A DNA stretch of 64,000 bases, taken from positions 1,240,001 through 1,304,000 of the forward strand of contig JAPFFF010000015.1 of NCBI GenBank assembly GCA_039105265.1, in the 5' to 3' direction. The notes under the pieces were generated by a model. That model ran no database searches and was not told where the DNA came from. It was given only the letters and a program-made list of their open reading frames with translations. Positions 29,128 to 39,002 of this stretch are shown here, piece by piece (the first letter of the stretch is position 1; every line of letters starts with the position of its first letter). The DNA comes from Tritrichomonas musculus. Its lineage: Eukaryota; Parabasalia; Tritrichomonadida; Tritrichomonadidae. A program made the translations under genes and the position numbers.

Positions 29128-31980
29128 ATGGATGAATTGCTTCAAAATCTTTCACAAGCGACAAATCCAGAACCGACAATTCAAGCCAATCTTGCCCAAT
29201 ATATAAATCTTCAAATTCAAAATCCTGAATTTGGAAATTTATTATTTTTAATTCTTCAAGACGAATATCCAGACATTCCTCCGCATATTCTTTCCATATG
29301 CTGCAATCTTCTCAAGCTATGGGCGAGAGTTCAATGGGAACAGATGGACTATGACAAGAGATGCTTTTTTTTTGACAGTTTAAAAAAGTTAATAATGAAA
29401 GATCACCGGGTCATCAATGACCTCTCGAATGTCTTCATCGACATTGCCAATCATTCTCTCGCAAACCACAACGATATCATTGAAAGCACTCGATATTACG
29501 AATCTCATATTTACGACTTTTTCAATCGAATTTCGGCCGGACCTCCGATTCATTATCTTCACGCTTTGACAGACATAATCTACTTTATTTCTCGCCGTTA
29601 CAAACATTCAACTAGCAGCAACGAAGGCAGCGAACCAACGTTACTTTTCACTCGAATTTGCAATGTTTTCATTCCACTTTTTCACAATGAAGAATTGATA
29701 ACAACCGCCGAAGGCTCAGAAATTCTTTTCAAATCACTTTCAATTTTCAAAGCCTTCTTCTTCCACATATATATTCAAAAAGTGAACCATTCAAAAAATT
29801 CGAATTTTATGACACCTTCTTTAACCGCCAAAAAACTGATGGAAAAAGCGGTTATTCCTATCAATTTTGCACAAAATGTTCTCATTGCCTTCTCAAAGCG
29901 GAATTTGTTGGATCTTCGCCTTGTTGCTCATTGTTGTCGTTTTTTGAACTCTTTTTATAAATTGACGATCTTTAATAAAAACTTTCATGTAATTGCACTT
30001 GAAAACAACAACTTTGAGTCCATTTTCACGAAGATTGAGAACATTCTCCAAGTGAATCTGTCTGTCTTGAGTTATGCACTGGAAGTTGCAAGTTCTGACA
30101 CTTTTCTGATACCTTCAATTTTGCGAGTTTTTGAGACCTTTCGAAAATATTTGCCACCTGAAATTGGAATGTTGAACATCATTTTGACGGCTTCACAATT
30201 GACGACAGTTGATCAGGATGAGTTTTTAAACAGTCCGAATATTTTCTATTTGAATGTCTACGAGAAGTTTAAAGATTCTGATTCGAATGCTGTTCCGCAG
30301 ATTTCGAAATCGATCATTTATTCGATGATTGAAAAAAATCATCAACTTTTCATGTATCTTCTTTCATTGCCTCTGAATCAAGAGAATGTCATTCGGTGCA
30401 TTGGTTATTGTTTGCCATTAATGAAGAAGCTTGAAGGTAATGATTATGAGAATGTATTGAATTCGATGAATCAATACTACGTAAATCTTCTTCAAGCAAG
30501 TTTCAATGATCCTATTTTAATTGCTGCCAGACTTTATTTTTTATATCGTTTTGTGCCATTTCTGCCTGAAGAACAGAGGATTAAATTGATGGAGAACGTT
30601 GTTTGCCATTATTTTGGCTTATTTTTGAATCAAGCTAATGTAAACCAATCTAATGAAAACAGCAGCAGCAACAATAATAATTTAAATGGATTGATCATCA
30701 TTACTTTAAATACTTGTAAGTTATTTAAACGTCTTTTAAAGTATGATGTTCAGCCATTCTCGTTTGAAGGTTCACTTCAAACACTTGTCACTTTTCATTC
30801 TTATTGTTTTACGCCTATTGTAATTGATTTGATAAAAATAATGGTGAGTAAAGAGAGAGAGAAAATTATTCCTTTTGCGGAATCAATTCTTGAGAAAGTC
30901 TTCATTAGCTTTAATATATCATTCTCTCAATACCTTGACTCTTCTGGCGATTCAAACCAAATTGAAGCGGCGTCAGATTCAATTGAATCCAATTTAAATC
31001 TTTGTTCAATGTTGATTGAAAGCTCAATTGTAACAAATGATAATTCATCTGTTTTAATTAAGCCTTTCTTTGCATCAATAATTCAAGTCATCTTTGAGAA
31101 TGGTATCACTGAATGTTGCGATGAATTTGTTCATCTTTTTTCTGTCATTTTTTCGACGAGTTCAGAATTAATTCCTCAATTAATTGACCTTTGGTTTTCC
31201 TTCTCTCTTTCGAAAGATTGGATCGGTTTCATCGACCAACTTATTGAGCCTTTTTTTGGCCTAATTAGTAAGTCACCTCACCTCTTCATTCAATTAGAAA
31301 TAACCGAAAAAATTGAAGAAGTTTGTTTGTCGTTTTTAATTGAAACATCAAAATTGAAGAATTCAAATTCTGTCTATCGTTTCGCATCCTTGATTGCTTG
31401 GATCTGTTTGATCGATCCATCATTCGATGCAGCACCTGAGTTACAATGCGTCCAGCTCATTTGTGACGGTTTTTGTAATTCACAGAATTTCAATGATTTT
31501 GATATCGTCGTCATCCTTTCGTTGTTCGACGTGATGGCAGCCTTAACGGTCTCCAGAAAAGTGATTCCACCTCAACCGATTTTATTGACCATGCTAAACA
31601 TCGCTGTAGGTCAAAATTGGATTCTGAAAATTGACCAGAAAAGACTCTATTCAATTTTCATTTTGACGACCATTTTTCTCCTCAAAAATGAAAGTAATCA
31701 AAATGACCAGTTCTTCACGTCTGCCCTCTCCTCCGCGTTCGACCTCCTAAATGAGGAATTGGCTCAGAGAAGCCTAGGAAACGAGGACTACTTCGACGCG
31801 CTAGAAAGAAGTTTCCCTGACCAGCTCGCGTTTTTGACTGAGGACGACGTCGCCTTCCAGTCGCCGCAGGAAAAAATAAACGTTGGACAGATGCTCGCTC
31901 AGGCTGTTTCAATGTTCAATCAAGATTTCATCGAATCGTTGAGGAACAGCTTTCCAAACGTTTTCGCAACCTTCTTGTAA
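29128..31980 (+). CDS. Karyopherin-beta-like (importin/exportin-type) helical-repeat protein
   Basis: 950 residues from the ATG at 29128 (the upstream extension starts only at TTG codons). The N-terminus MDELLQNLSQATNPEPTIQANLAQYINLQIQNPEFGNLLF has the importin-beta N-terminal pattern: a helix with NP-x-x-x-Q/R-x-x-A-x-x-x-L-x-x-x-Q, then P-x-F/E-x-x-L. LLKLWARVQWEQM fits the following LKN-x-x-x-x-W helix. The rest is a continuous alpha-solenoid with an N/S-rich insertion near 510. An acidic loop typical of importin-7/8 lies before the end (LTEDDVAF). It would carry cargo through nuclear pores with Ran. Exact member (importin-7/8 or another) not resolved. The last ~250 bp are markedly G/C-richer than the rest. 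Confidence 0.6.
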   Translation: MDELLQNLSQATNPEPTIQANLAQYINLQIQNPEFGNLLFLILQDEYPDIPPHILSICCNLLKLWARVQWEQMDYDKRCFFFDSLKKLIMKDHRVINDLSNVFIDIANHSLANHNDIIESTRYYESHIYDFFNRISAGPPIHYLHALTDIIYFISRRYKHSTSSNEGSEPTLLFTRICNVFIPLFHNEELITTAEGSEILFKSLSIFKAFFFHIYIQKVNHSKNSNFMTPSLTAKKLMEKAVIPINFAQNVLIAFSKRNLLDLRLVAHCCRFLNSFYKLTIFNKNFHVIALENNNFESIFTKIENILQVNLSVLSYALEVASSDTFLIPSILRVFETFRKYLPPEIGMLNIILTASQLTTVDQDEFLNSPNIFYLNVYEKFKDSDSNAVPQISKSIIYSMIEKNHQLFMYLLSLPLNQENVIRCIGYCLPLMKKLEGNDYENVLNSMNQYYVNLLQASFNDPILIAARLYFLYRFVPFLPEEQRIKLMENVVCHYFGLFLNQANVNQSNENSSSNNNNLNGLIIITLNTCKLFKRLLKYDVQPFSFEGSLQTLVTFHSYCFTPIVIDLIKIMVSKEREKIIPFAESILEKVFISFNISFSQYLDSSGDSNQIEAASDSIESNLNLCSMLIESSIVTNDNSSVLIKPFFASIIQVIFENGITECCDEFVHLFSVIFSTSSELIPQLIDLWFSFSLSKDWIGFIDQLIEPFFGLISKSPHLFIQLEITEKIEEVCLSFLIETSKLKNSNSVYRFASLIAWICLIDPSFDAAPELQCVQLICDGFCNSQNFNDFDIVVILSLFDVMAALTVSRKVIPPQPILLTMLNIAVGQNWILKIDQKRLYSIFILTTIFLLKNESNQNDQFFTSALSSAFDLLNEELAQRSLGNEDYFDALERSFPDQLAFLTEDDVAFQSPQEKINVGQMLAQAVSMFNQDFIESLRNSFPNVFATFL

Positions 31981-32135
31981 TTTTGTAGAATTTATTTTTA
32001 TATGAAATATTGTTTTATAAAAATGGATTTTAATAGAAAAAAAAAAATTATAACTCACAAAGCTGATTCATTATATGACAAAGTTTCAGGGATGGTTACC
32101 GATGAGAAAAAAATTTTTCTGATTCTCCGTAACAA

Positions 32136-32162
32136 CTTTTTGAGAGCGTAGCTCTCAAAAAG
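32136..32162. repeat. Perfect 12-bp stem, 3-nt loop hairpin
   Basis: CTTTTTGAGAGC (32136-32147), loop GTA, then GCTCTCAAAAAG (32151-32162). The stem continues imperfectly outward (TTCTCC... / ...GGAGAA). It lies between the convergent karyopherin-like and LRRC9-like genes. It could mark 3' ends or be an element remnant; a hAT-like CAGGGATGG sequence starts at about 32089. Confidence 0.7.
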
Positions 32163-32236
32163 TGTGGAGAAAAATTGGTAAATCTCTGAATTACTTTCAC
32201 TTTTTGAGTTTTTCTTGAGATTTTAAAATTTCCAAC

Positions 32237-32331
32237 AAATGGTCGATGTAAAATAACAACTTTTTGTATCAAATCGTTAAAATTTCATAAAAATTTTCCA
32301 ACAAAAAGCGAGGCTTTAACATCGACCATTT
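32237..32331. repeat. Second stem-loop in the same convergent spacer
   Basis: AAATGGTCGATGT at 32237-32249 pairs perfectly with ACATCGACCATTT at 32319-32331. The loop holds TTCCAACAAA-like copies seen on both sides. The outer borders of the spacer (AAAGTTT...ACCGAT at 32083-32105 and its complement at about 32370-32383) also form an inverted pair, hinting that 32083-32385 is an old inverted-repeat insertion. Confidence 0.5.
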
Positions 32332-32501
32332 ATCGGAGGTTTTATCGGAAAAAAAAATATCTTTTATCGGTAAACTTTGAAAGATTACTTCATTGTCATT
32401 TTTAATTTAAATTAGAAATTCTTGATTGTCATTTAAAAATATAAAAAATTTTGTATTTTGCATGAAATTAGATTATTTTTATTTAAACAACAACAAATAT
32501 T

Positions 32502-35500
32502 TTATTTCTTGCGAGGCTTTCTGCCTTGTTGCGGATTCTGCAGGGCGGGCAGGCCGAACCCCAAGTTCACGTTGTTCACTCTCGTCTGCCTTCCTGGCGG
32601 CCCAACGACTGCTCCAGGGCCGCCGCCGCCGCTTCCAGCGGTGCTGTTTGTTCCCTGGTCGATCAGAATCTTCACCTGAGACAAGTCAGCCTCGGTCACA
32701 GGTCTCCCGTCCATCTCCTTCAGTGTCCGCAGGTACGCGAGGCACCTTATTCTGGGCGACACTCTCTGTCCGAGCGGGTTGTCGTGGAATGCGAATCTCT
32801 CGATGGCGAGGCACTTGACAGACAGCTTGTAGACCTCGTCGACAGTTGTTATTCTGTTGTGCGAGACGTCCAGCTGCAAGATCGAAGATGCGCCGACATT
32901 GTCAAGCTTCTGCAGCGAGTTGTACGAGAGATCAACCGTTTTCATCCCTTCAAACGAACCTGGCGAAATTGAGAGGATGTAATTGTGAGAGGCGTCGAGC
33001 TTCTCCAACGATGGGAAGGACTGCGAGACGATAGGGACGTTTCTAAAGGAATTATTAGAGACGTTTAAAACCGTCAATCTTGGCAGTTTGAACGATACGA
33101 TAGATTTGAATGCATCGTCATTCAATTTATTGAATGAAAGATCTAGAATTTTAACCGTCGGAATCAAACTCAAAAAGTCGAACGATTGAAGCTCATTGCT
33201 CGAAAGATACAATTCAGCCAGCCTCGGCAAAGAGTTCGGCTTCCACGTGATGCTCTTGAGCAGGTTGTGGTTCAGTACTAGCTTCTGCAGATTCTTGCTC
33301 TCGAGCGAGTTTATGTCGCTGTACTCCTTCTCGCTGAGGTCGAGCTGGTTCTGGTCCGGCGAGAGAATTAACGGCAGATCCTCGGGGAACAAGATTCCGT
33401 TGAATGACGCCTTCGCCTTTGAATGTGTTTGACTTTTTGTGAGGAGACCGTTAAGCATTTTCAATTTTGGGAATTGATAGAGAACTCTCAAATCTGTCGG
33501 AGAATTCAATAGAGGATTCTCGCTGATGAAAAGGACAACAAGGCTCGGAAACTGCGTGGAATATGGAATCGATGTGATGCCGTTGCCTGCAACATAAAGT
33601 GATATCAAGGTCAAAAATTCACCTTTGGGAAGTGAAGTGATGTGATTATAGTTTATCATGAGTGTCTCAAGCTTCGGAAACTGCGACTGTGATGGAAACT
33701 CGGTGATCAAGTTGTTACTGAAGTCAGCATAAATTAAGGAATTTGACTTGAAGTCCACTTTTTCAATGCTGTTGTTTGAGGCAAAAAGTTTCTCTAATTG
33801 AGGAAGATTTGAAAGTGGCGAAAGTGAGGTGAAGAGACCGTTATCACTTATGTCTAAAACCGTTAGGCATTCTAGTTTAACACTGAGATTGAGGTCGTTG
33901 CTTAGATCATCAAGATTCATTAAAAAATGATTTTTTGTGTTCGAGTAACTTTTTGTGAGAGGATTCTCAACTTGTGGAAAAAGTTGCGAAATTAGACGTA
34001 ATACTTGAGGTGTGCAAACAGGGTTACCAAAAATGGTGAGTTTCTCAAGTAAAGCGGTTACTGCATGTTCATCAGGAATCAAATCCGAAACTTTTTCAAT
34101 TCGATTGAAATTAACATCAAGAGATGCAAGCATAGGCAAATGTGGCATATTTTTTAATGTCTTCACTTGGTTGTGAGGAATTGAAATGCTTTTACAATGC
34201 TCAAGTTCACTAAAAATAGAAAGATTTGTTATTCCACAATTAATTAAGGTAACACTAGTTAATGTGTTTTTGAGATCATATGTAGTCTGATTAAAAGCAA
34301 CAAGAATTTCATCTGTCGAAGTTGGGCTAACTTGAATTTCATTTGCTTTTTCACATATTGAATCAATTTGTGAAAGTGAAGCTTCATTTAAGACAGAGAA
34401 GAAAAGTAAATAATTTGGTAAATACATATCTTTTTTGTACTTATCACAAATTATAAATGACGCTATATCATCGCTAATTTGAACTTTTTGTTGAATCTGA
34501 TCTTCATCTGCCCTTTTTTCATTATAGCACCATTGCTCAACTAGAGTAACAGCTTCATCAAGCTCTTTTAATGGAAGAAAGAGGAAGGTTTGAACCATTT
34601 CTGCTTTGGTAACACTGCCATATCGCTCAAGTAGTATATTATTATTCTTTTTGTTGTTTAAAATATCAGATGCTACCCGACTTTGGATTTTCCACGCAGC
34701 AACAAGCTGGGCAGATGAGCTAATGTCAACTTTTCTTGAAGTATTTTGAATTAAAATATTCCAATCACTTGAATTTTCATCAATCCGAATGAATGAAATG
34801 TTCCCACCAGATTCAAAAGAGCATTGATAACTCTTTCTGATTAGATTTTCAATACACTTTTGAGAATAATTGAATGTGTCAACAATTGAATAAATATCAA
34901 CAAGATTAACTTCTTTATTTGGCTTAATTGATGATAAATCATTTTCAACTTCCTTTTGAAATCCTGAGTTGGCAATTTGTAATGCAGTTATTTCAGATGA
35001 AATGCAACTTTGATAATATAAATTCACTTCCTTAATTCTGTTTTCTGCAATTTGTCGGAATTTTTCTGGAATAACAAACGTGTCAAGTATTGTAATTTGG
35101 GGTAGCGCGTTTATGACAATAGTTTCGTAATTTGGTTCAAGTGAAATAGGGTTTGATGCAAATCTTGGATCTGATACATATAGTTCTTTTAGCTTTTTAA
35201 GTGGTTTAATAGAATCAACAAATTTAAAGTCTGGAATTAAGTTTCCGCTTACGTTTAATATTTCTAAATTTGAAAAATTCTTTATTGAAGGATCAATTGA
35301 AGTTAATTTTGAATTTGTAATATTGAAATTTTTCAAAGATTCCATAACTGGGTATACTGGCGACTTTTTTAATGGATTATCTGAAAGCGAAAATTCTTCC
35401 AAATGATGCAAACATGTTATATCAGGAAATTCTGTAATTTTATTTCCATCAAGATGAAGAGATGTGATATTTGGCGCGTACTTTAATCCAGATGTATTTG

Positions 35501-35744
35501 ATAGCAGAGTATGAAAGACAGTTAGTTTGGTTAATTTTGGGCATCCACTAAGCCATTCGAGATCAACAGTATCTTGCTCCATTAAACGCAATTCAGTGAG
35601 AAATTTAAATTTTTCAAAAGAAGGATGAGCTGGAATATTGAAATGAAAACATTCAAGGAATGTTATGCGCTCTGGATGATCTTTAAACTCTTTAAGACTA
35701 ATATTATTGTCAGCAAGAAGCGTATTTACAGTTTGATCATCCAT
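32502..35744 (-). CDS. LRRC9: LRRC9-like leucine-rich repeat protein
   Basis: 1080 residues. A first LRR block (about 40-235) contains repeats of the type LTELRLMEQDTVDLEWLSGCPKL. Its cap, LYVSDPRFASNPISLEPNY, with ITILDTFVIPEKFRQIAE after it, closely follows the LRRC9 cap (LADPQYTPNPVCLLCNY, RLDTYDV). A helical middle (about 240-480) is followed by a second, longer LRR block (about 500-1040). The two-block layout is that of LRRC9, a protein generally found in ciliated lineages. Human LRRC9 is longer (about 1450). The C-terminus has a glycine/proline stretch (GSGGGGPGA) and a basic end. The 3' part of the gene (about 32510-33430) is strikingly G/C-rich relative to its 5' part. Confidence 0.75.
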   Translation of the reverse strand: MDDQTVNTLLADNNISLKEFKDHPERITFLECFHFNIPAHPSFEKFKFLTELRLMEQDTVDLEWLSGCPKLTKLTVFHTLLSNTSGLKYAPNITSLHLDGNKITEFPDITCLHHLEEFSLSDNPLKKSPVYPVMESLKNFNITNSKLTSIDPSIKNFSNLEILNVSGNLIPDFKFVDSIKPLKKLKELYVSDPRFASNPISLEPNYETIVINALPQITILDTFVIPEKFRQIAENRIKEVNLYYQSCISSEITALQIANSGFQKEVENDLSSIKPNKEVNLVDIYSIVDTFNYSQKCIENLIRKSYQCSFESGGNISFIRIDENSSDWNILIQNTSRKVDISSSAQLVAAWKIQSRVASDILNNKKNNNILLERYGSVTKAEMVQTFLFLPLKELDEAVTLVEQWCYNEKRADEDQIQQKVQISDDIASFIICDKYKKDMYLPNYLLFFSVLNEASLSQIDSICEKANEIQVSPTSTDEILVAFNQTTYDLKNTLTSVTLINCGITNLSIFSELEHCKSISIPHNQVKTLKNMPHLPMLASLDVNFNRIEKVSDLIPDEHAVTALLEKLTIFGNPVCTPQVLRLISQLFPQVENPLTKSYSNTKNHFLMNLDDLSNDLNLSVKLECLTVLDISDNGLFTSLSPLSNLPQLEKLFASNNSIEKVDFKSNSLIYADFSNNLITEFPSQSQFPKLETLMINYNHITSLPKGEFLTLISLYVAGNGITSIPYSTQFPSLVVLFISENPLLNSPTDLRVLYQFPKLKMLNGLLTKSQTHSKAKASFNGILFPEDLPLILSPDQNQLDLSEKEYSDINSLESKNLQKLVLNHNLLKSITWKPNSLPRLAELYLSSNELQSFDFLSLIPTVKILDLSFNKLNDDAFKSIVSFKLPRLTVLNVSNNSFRNVPIVSQSFPSLEKLDASHNYILSISPGSFEGMKTVDLSYNSLQKLDNVGASSILQLDVSHNRITTVDEVYKLSVKCLAIERFAFHDNPLGQRVSPRIRCLAYLRTLKEMDGRPVTEADLSQVKILIDQGTNSTAGSGGGGPGAVVGPPGRQTRVNNVNLGFGLPALQNPQQGRKPRKK

Positions 35745-35939
35745 TTTTTTATTTTATTCAGGATTTAAAAAACGGGCAAAAGCTTTCTCAAAAAGTTTTT
35801 ATATCAACTTTTTGAACATTTTATTTTTATGCAAAATATTTATATAAACTTGATGCCTTTTCTTAATATTAATATATAAATTTAAATGAGAAAGCAAATT
35901 ATTTGAACTAGTATTACAATATTGTGCCGATATATTTAT

Positions 35940-36590
35940 TATTAGCATCCTTCAAAAGAAGAATTTCCAATTTAAATTTGTGTAAGCAATATACAACCAA
36001 AGAATGCATAATTCCCAATTGAGGTTGCATATGAAAGGAATTGTTATTTGTGACAATGATGTGCATCTTTTGAAAACAAACTTTCTAATTGAAGTTACAG
36101 ATGAAAGAATTTTATTTGTGTTAATGATGATCATCTTTCAAATGATGAATCACTAAATGAAGTTAAATGATGAAGGAGGTGTGATTTGGGTCAATGATGA
36201 ACATCCTTTGAACGTATTACTTCACAGTTTTGGTACCTTTCAGGTAATTTTTAAAGTTTTTATACCAACAAAAGCATTATTTCCTATTAGAGTTATTAAA
36301 GAATTTTTATTTGAGGCAATGATGATCATCATTGCCTCAAATAATAATTTAAGTTTGGAATAATGATCATCATTCAGTGACAGAAGAAGGTATTGCGATT
36401 TATGGCAATGATGAATATCCATTGAAAAAGTAGCATCTAATTGAAGTTAGATGGGATGGAATTTCGTATTTGATTTTTACTTGTGATGATCATCCATTGG
36501 AAATTAAATTTTTTATTGAGGTTACAGAAGAAAGAATTGTTATTTGCTTTAATAATGCGCATCTTTCTAATTAGATTTCATTATTCCAAA
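35940..36590 (-). pseudogene. BspA-like leucine-rich repeat (LRR_5) pseudogene
   Basis: On the minus strand, fragments of the 23-residue BspA/TpLRR repeat (I-P-x-S-V-T-x-I-G-x-x-A-F-x-x-C-x-S-L-x-x-I) recur in changing frames. They include CALLKQITILSSVTSIKN and IPSHLTSIRCYFFNGYSSL (about 36420-36570), LIGNNAFVGIKTLKIT (about 36245-36290), SSVTSIRKFVF followed by KRCTSLSQITIPF (about 36035-36110), and decayed copies beyond. Stops and frameshifts separate them. BspA-like surface proteins form very large families in trichomonads. No signal peptide, membrane anchor or intact flank remains. Confidence 0.7.
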
Positions 36591-37542
36591 CTTAAATTAG
36601 AAAAATACCTATTTTTTTTTAATATTTTAATCTTTCAAGTCTAAATTACTTTTTGATTATTATTTATATAAATATTTCATGTATTGAGATCTTTGAAAAT
36701 CAAAATTGCAATCAATAACACCTATTTAAGAAATTTGCAATTAATGATTATCAATTTTAAATTATATTATTTACTGAACCTTACTGTAGATTATTGGGAG
36801 CATTTTTTAAAACAGCATTTCATAAGTAATTACTCAAATGCATATAATAATGAAAGATAAGAATATCTTTGAAAAATATATGATAACTTTTTGAATTAGC
36901 TCAATGTAAAATATTGAAATATTCTCTGCATTCTGAAATCATTCAATTAATCATTTTCATTCACTTTCAGTCAATCGCTTTCATTAATTCATTCGATCAC
37001 ATTCAAATATATTGAAATATATTCTAATGGAAAACCTCCTTGCCATTTTTATTCACCTATTTTGGGAATATATTGTGGCATAAAGTATATTGGTGGAAAA
37101 GCCGGTAGAAAATATTACATTCAATTTTGTTAAACCTCATTTAATATTTTCTTAAATTCTTTCTAATTTGAATGCTGTAAAAAGTGCCGATTTTGTCCTA
37201 AAAAAGTCTATCGAAAAGCGGCCTATAATTTTTATTTATCTTTTGTATTTTTGAAATATATGAATGCATGATCATGATATCTACATTTCTCATATGTATC
37301 CTCACATGTACACAAATATGTGGAGTTTTATTGCAATTTTTTTGTATTTTCTTGTGTCAAGACTGTAATCATAATTTTTTTCTTATAACACACAATAATT
37401 ATAAATATTTTTTCTCAATAATTTTTATAAAGATAAAAAAAAAGTAAAAATAAAATAGTGAAAAAATATTTATAAAAGGCCTTAATGATATTATAGGCGT
37501 GGTTAGGTCTGGGCAGCTGTTGAGGACACACAACCTAACGTA
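36591..37542. other. A/T-rich stretch, no gene
   Basis: No credible coding frame. A locally G/C-richer patch at about 37483-37542 contains GTTAGGT...ACCTAAC as a short inverted repeat (about 37502-37539). It abuts the left end of the TA-flanked element. Confidence 0.45.
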
Positions 37543-38959
37543 CCCCCAACTCGCTACAAATGATAATTTTTTTATACGTTATTGTTATCATATTTTTTGT
37601 TAACTAAAAAAATGAAAAATTTTTATCAAGTTAACAATTTTATTCTTAAACAACTTAACACCAATTTTTTTTAGATAAATACTAAATAACTATATAAATT
37701 AAAATTGAAATTATATGGTTTATAGTCTAATAACATTATTGATATAGAGTAAATAAGGAAATATCATTTTTTTATATCTTTTATAGTAAAAAAAGTGCCA
37801 AGTTGGTCATATTTGGCAAATAACAAAGACCGATTTTCAAGATCAATATCCTTTATTCAAGCTAATTCAGGGTTTTCTTATTGATAAATCAATTGAACTA
37901 CGTTAGATCTTTAATATATCCTCTTTCAGGGTTATCATCTCTTAATTTTTCCAAATTCTTTTACGCTCAAACTCAATTTTTTGATACAAAATATATTTTT
38001 TATTACTTGATTTTAACTTTTTAATACGCTGCTTCACACCAAAACCAGCATTTTCTTCATTATTTCCAGAGATTTGAAAATCAAACATTTCACTTAAATT
38101 TGATTATATAAATTGCTTTTTTCTTCATCTAATCTTTTCTTTTTTAATTAATGTTTTGCCTTTTCTTATTTTTACCTGTTTTCTTCTCTTTAATTTTTCT
38201 CCAACAAATATTCGAATTTTTTTCTACGTTTAAAGCCAGTTTTACATTATAAAATAACTTATATTATACAAATATAGCAATAATTATGGCTTTTTACTCG
38301 AAATTTAAACAATACTCCAACATTTTATTCAAATCTAATAACCTTCTTATATCGCTGCCAATTTTATTTATTCATTTAATTCTACTATTGGTCCCAAATT
38401 ACATGGGAGGTGATTCATATTTAAATCTCTTTTAATTCTTTGTAAAAATTACAAATAATATGATTTTGGAGGAAAAAAGTGAAAATTTTTAATTTTTGTT
38501 TTAATGATTAAATACACCTTTAAAGCAACATTATATTTTCTCATACCAAATTGGAAAAAACTAAAAGCCGCCAGAATAATTTGCAAATTATTTTCTTAGA
38601 AACGAGGAAAAAAAAAATCGGAGCGCTATTAATTGCATAAATATCAGGTACTTAGGGTAAGCAATATTAATCAATAAGCAATTTTTGCATATCTCTTTCA
38701 TTTTAACAGAATATTTAGATAATTAAAATTTTATCATCTTCTTTTTTCTTCATTATACTATCACTAAAGCATCTTGACATACTATTAATAAAATTGATAT
38801 TCGTTTTTAAAAATCTTTTTTTCTTCTTTACTTATGAGCTATTTTTTAATTTTATACGTTTTTTCATTCAATTATCTCTCACAATTTCATTCAAATTTAA
38901 TTCGTTAAAATTTATCTTAATAACGTACAAAAAAATTATCATTTGTAGCGAGTTGGGGG
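37543..38959. mobile_element. Tc1/mariner-like element remnant with ~43-bp TIRs and TA flanks
   Basis: The left end CCCCCAACTCGCTACAAATG starts at 37543 and is preceded by TA. The right end is its reverse complement, finishing at 38959 and followed by TA. The match extends about 41 bases inward (through ATAATTTTTTT-R-TACGTTATT) with about one difference. A TA target duplication and short TIRs are the Tc1/mariner arrangement. The 1.3-kb interior is A/T-rich with no transposase. A roughly 45-codon open stretch on the minus strand near 37945-38080 (reading MFDFQISGNNEENAGFG then KQRIKKLKSSNKKY) may be a coding remnant. Superfamily assignment rests on the ends only. Confidence 0.65.
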
Positions 38960-39002
38960 TATACTGTTATATTTAATACAATACAATATTTTAAATGTAA
39001 TT

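Noticed and set aside
32426-33034. Several overlapping plus-strand frames in the LRRC9 3' region
   Set aside because: They are antisense shadows produced by low stop-codon density in the G/C-rich end of the LRR gene.
37483-37542. Possible small RNA gene (G/C-richer patch with GTTAGGT/ACCTAAC pairing)
   Set aside because: The stem is only 7 bp, and no known RNA family signature or Pol III boxes were recognised.
38794-38976. 60-codon plus-strand ORF crossing the right end of the TA-flanked element
   Set aside because: F/I/L-rich and random in composition; it runs through the TIR boundary.
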